From an uncultured Bacteroides sp. (GTDB lineage Bacteria; Bacteroidota; Bacteroidia; Bacteroidales; Bacteroidaceae), in assembly GCA_900557355.1 (NCBI GenBank), contig USSR01000347.1, positions 1 to 7,366 of the forward strand: DNA of 7,366 bases, given 5' to 3'. The translations under genes and the position numbers were made by a program. Shown piece by piece: positions 5,619 through 7,366 of the stretch. A model generated the notes under the pieces. The model was given only the letters and a program-made list of their open reading frames with translations, was not told the origin of the DNA and searched no databases. The number at the start of each line of letters is the position of its first letter. The first letter of the stretch is position 1.

Positions 5619-6767
5619 ATGGTAAACGTAATTGTTCTCTGCATTGAATTGTTGTTGGATATTGTGGGCTTGGTATTGGGAATACTTGTTTATTCACGTT
5701 CTTCAGATAATAATGGACTGACAAAAGCATGGGGAGTATTGGCTATCACTCTGTCCCTTCTTCTTTTGTGTGATAATCTGGAATGGATGTGGATTTTCAG
5801 TAGAGGAGGTGAGGAGACGATTCCGCGTTTTACTGAAGTTCCGATGAATCATCTTTCGATATGGCATATTGTCCGGGTGATTGTCTTTTTTCAGTTCTTT
5901 TCTATTTTTCCTATAGCCTCATTGAAACCGGGATGGATGACTTTTTCAAGAGTCGTCAGTTTATGTATCCCTATTTTGCTGATTACATGTATAGCTTGTT
6001 GCTATGAGTTTTTTAACGGTCACTATACTACTCTAAAATCTTTTGCTTCCATTCGGGAGAATATTGGTGAACGGGATGTACGGGTAAGGCTGATGCTGTT
6101 TATAATCAGTGTAATTACTCCTTCCGTAAATTTCCTCTTTCCATATATGAGACGATGGATTCCCGTCCGGCGTAAACAGAGCCAGGCAATGTCTATTTAT
6201 ATGATGTGTTTTGCTATCATCATGTCCGGCTATATTTGGTTGATGCTGGGCACTAGTGGATTATGTTTTAACGTGTTCGGCTATATTGTAATCCTTCCCG
6301 TCCTTTTTTTAAATATACTATATTTGCGTAATGAGAATCCACTTTCTTTACCTCCCCAGCCTGTAGAAGAGCTGGAGATGGAAGAAATAGAAGCCATCCG
6401 GGAAATTGCGGTTTCGCCTGTCGTTTTTGAACTATCCAACCAGATGCAAAGTCTCATGAAACATAGTAAACCATTTACTAATCCTCAATATTCCTTGCAG
6501 GAATTTCTGAATGATTTGAATACGAATGAAAACAGACTCAATAAGGCTCTTCATTATGATGGCTTTTCCGGTTTCAGAGATTATATTAATTTCTACCGTT
6601 TGCAGTATTTTAAAGAACAGGCACAGTTGAAAAGGGAGCTTACAGTAAAGGAATTAATGTTTTTGAGCGGCTTTACCTCCCGCTCCAGTTTTTACCGTTA
6701 TTTTGCGAGTGTGGAAAAAATGTCTCCCAGTGAATATATGGAGATGCTCAATAGAGAAAATAAATAA
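5619..6767 (+). CDS. Membrane-anchored AraC-family transcription regulator
   Basis: This protein of 382 residues has about seven hydrophobic helices (near 3-24, 37-53, 80-102, 110-130, 155-176, 190-210 and 215-236). A charged linker (about 237-285) leads to a C-terminal AraC-type DNA-binding domain. The two helix-turn-helix units are near 292-312 and 342-363, and the family signature lies in the LSGFTSRSSFYRYF segment (349-362) followed by MSPSEYME (368-375). The architecture implies a regulator that senses through its membrane part and binds DNA while tethered to the inner membrane. The open frame continues upstream to ATG 5511, but that extension would cover the palindrome and -7 box and adds an Arg/Lys-rich leader, so ATG 5619 is preferred. 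It is transcribed away from the partner-switching operon and shares its control region, which makes that operon a plausible target. The stimulus is unknown. Confidence 0.87.
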   Translation: MVNVIVLCIELLLDIVGLVLGILVYSRSSDNNGLTKAWGVLAITLSLLLLCDNLEWMWIFSRGGEETIPRFTEVPMNHLSIWHIVRVIVFFQFFSIFPIASLKPGWMTFSRVVSLCIPILLITCIACCYEFFNGHYTTLKSFASIRENIGERDVRVRLMLFIISVITPSVNFLFPYMRRWIPVRRKQSQAMSIYMMCFAIIMSGYIWLMLGTSGLCFNVFGYIVILPVLFLNILYLRNENPLSLPPQPVEELEMEEIEAIREIAVSPVVFELSNQMQSLMKHSKPFTNPQYSLQEFLNDLNTNENRLNKALHYDGFSGFRDYINFYRLQYFKEQAQLKRELTVKELMFLSGFTSRSSFYRYFASVEKMSPSEYMEMLNRENK

Positions 6768-6784
6768 GGGGTGTGGGAAAAGAA

Positions 6785-6875
6785 TCACCACAGATCATAG
6801 AATTAGCACGGATTTGATTGTAATTCAAAGATTATCAATGCAGAATCGATGTTTCTTTTATGTAATCTGTGGTGA
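6785..6875. repeat. Interrupted inverted repeat between convergent genes
   Basis: TCACCACAGAT (6785-6795) and its exact reverse complement ATCTGTGGTGA (6865-6875) enclose 69 nt. Next to the left arm the related word CACGGATT (6807-6814) follows CACAGATC, so the segment looks like a worn CACAGATT/CACGGATT-type intergenic repeat. It occupies most of the 132 nt between the convergent AraC and trpB2-like genes. On the minus strand the outer arm is followed by a T-rich stretch, so a role in ending transcription is possible, but the loop is too long for an ordinary intrinsic terminator. Confidence 0.5.
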
Positions 6876-6899
6876 AACTTGAAACTGGCAGGCAATTTA

Positions 6900-7366
6900 T
6901 TATTTAGCTAAATCTCCTATTTCGTCTAAATTCTTCTGAATATCATCATCAGTCAATGAATAGTTTACCAAGTCACCGGCCAAATACTTATCATAAGAAG
7001 TCATATCGATCAGTCCATGTCCGGAAAGGTTGAACAGAATCACTTTTTCTTCTCCTGTCTCTTTGCATTTGTTAGCTTCGCGGATAGCTGCTGCAATAGC
7101 GTGGCTGGACTCTGGAGCCGGAATAATACCTTCAGACTGTGCAAACAGACAACCTGCTTCGAAAGATTCCAATTGCTGTATATCTACTGCTTCCATCAGA
7201 TTATCCTTGAGCAACTGTGAAACGATGACACCTGCACCATGATAGCGAAGACCGCCGGCATGGATATGGGCCGGAGCAAAATTATGTCCTAAGGTAAACA
7301 TCGGTAGCAATGGAGTATATCCGGCTTCATCACCGAAGTCATACTGGAATTTACCACGTGTCAGTT
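6900..7366 (-). CDS. TrpB2-like tryptophan synthase beta chain, C-terminal part (cut by window edge)
   Basis: The last 154 residues of a pyridoxal-phosphate enzyme of the TrpB family are visible. The coding frame continues past the right edge, so the upstream portion is missing. YDFGDEAGYTPLLPM, then LGHNFAPAHIHAGGLRYHG, is typical of the TrpB2 branch rather than TrpB1 of the trp operon. EGIIPAPESSHA and the FNLSGHGLIDM motif belong to the phosphate-binding and C-terminal parts of the fold. TrpB2 enzymes condense indole with serine to give tryptophan and often act without a TrpA partner. The PLP-binding lysine lies in the missing part. The gene converges on the AraC-type gene and has no evident tie to the signalling operon. 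The stop is TAA at 6902-6900. It ends in DEIGDLAK and has no trpA or trpC neighbour here. Confidence 0.9.
   Translation of the reverse strand, partial: LTRGKFQYDFGDEAGYTPLLPMFTLGHNFAPAHIHAGGLRYHGAGVIVSQLLKDNLMEAVDIQQLESFEAGCLFAQSEGIIPAPESSHAIAAAIREANKCKETGEEKVILFNLSGHGLIDMTSYDKYLAGDLVNYSLTDDDIQKNLDEIGDLAK

Noticed and set aside
7017..7242. Two overlapping plus-strand open frames
   Set aside because: Both are antisense to the well-supported trpB2-like coding sequence and show no domain of their own.
6900..7310. Short complete trpB-like gene of 136 codons
   Set aside because: The apparent start is a TTG inside the enzyme. The frame stays open to the window edge and encodes further TrpB2 residues, so this is the 3' part of a larger gene.

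Overview
The window looks like chromosomal DNA from Bacteroides or a close relative in the Bacteroidales. The reasons are the AT-leaning composition, start codons with A-rich or nondescript leaders and no Shine-Dalgarno sequence, promoter -7 boxes of the form TAnnTTTG, a periplasmic beta-propeller sensor of the type that heads hybrid two-component regulators, and a membrane-anchored AraC-type regulator. No plasmid, phage or transposon gene is visible.

Layout. Positions 1-1237 (minus) hold the N-terminal 412 residues of a propeller-type sensor that runs off the left edge. Positions 1335-5407 (minus) hold four genes in tight series, separated by only 11-12 nt, almost certainly one operon. In transcription order they are: an RsbW/SpoIIAB-type kinase domain fused to a SpoIIAA/RsbV-type STAS domain; a secreted NMT1/THI5-like solute-binding protein; a membrane sensor phosphatase (periplasmic Cache-like domain, HAMP, SpoIIE/RsbU-type PP2C); and a second, stand-alone RsbW-type kinase. 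Facing away from the operon at 5619-6767 (plus) is a regulator with about seven membrane helices and a C-terminal AraC helix-turn-helix domain. A short intergenic stretch with an interrupted inverted repeat separates it from the 3' end of a trpB2-like gene (6900-7366, minus), which is cut by the right edge.

How the genes may work together (inference). The operon has every component of a partner-switching pathway: kinase, phosphorylatable STAS antagonist, and phosphatase for the antagonist. It also has a dedicated periplasmic binding protein but no ABC permease or ATPase. The economical reading is that the binding protein presents a small ligand to the periplasmic domain of the phosphatase, which then dephosphorylates the STAS domain and so changes what the two kinase domains bind. 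No sigma factor is encoded here, so the output is unknown. The divergent membrane AraC protein and the downstream propeller sensor are candidate regulators or partners by position only.

Several apparent starts are too long. The fused kinase-STAS protein, the solute-binding protein and the AraC protein are better started at 5407, 4655 and 5619 respectively.
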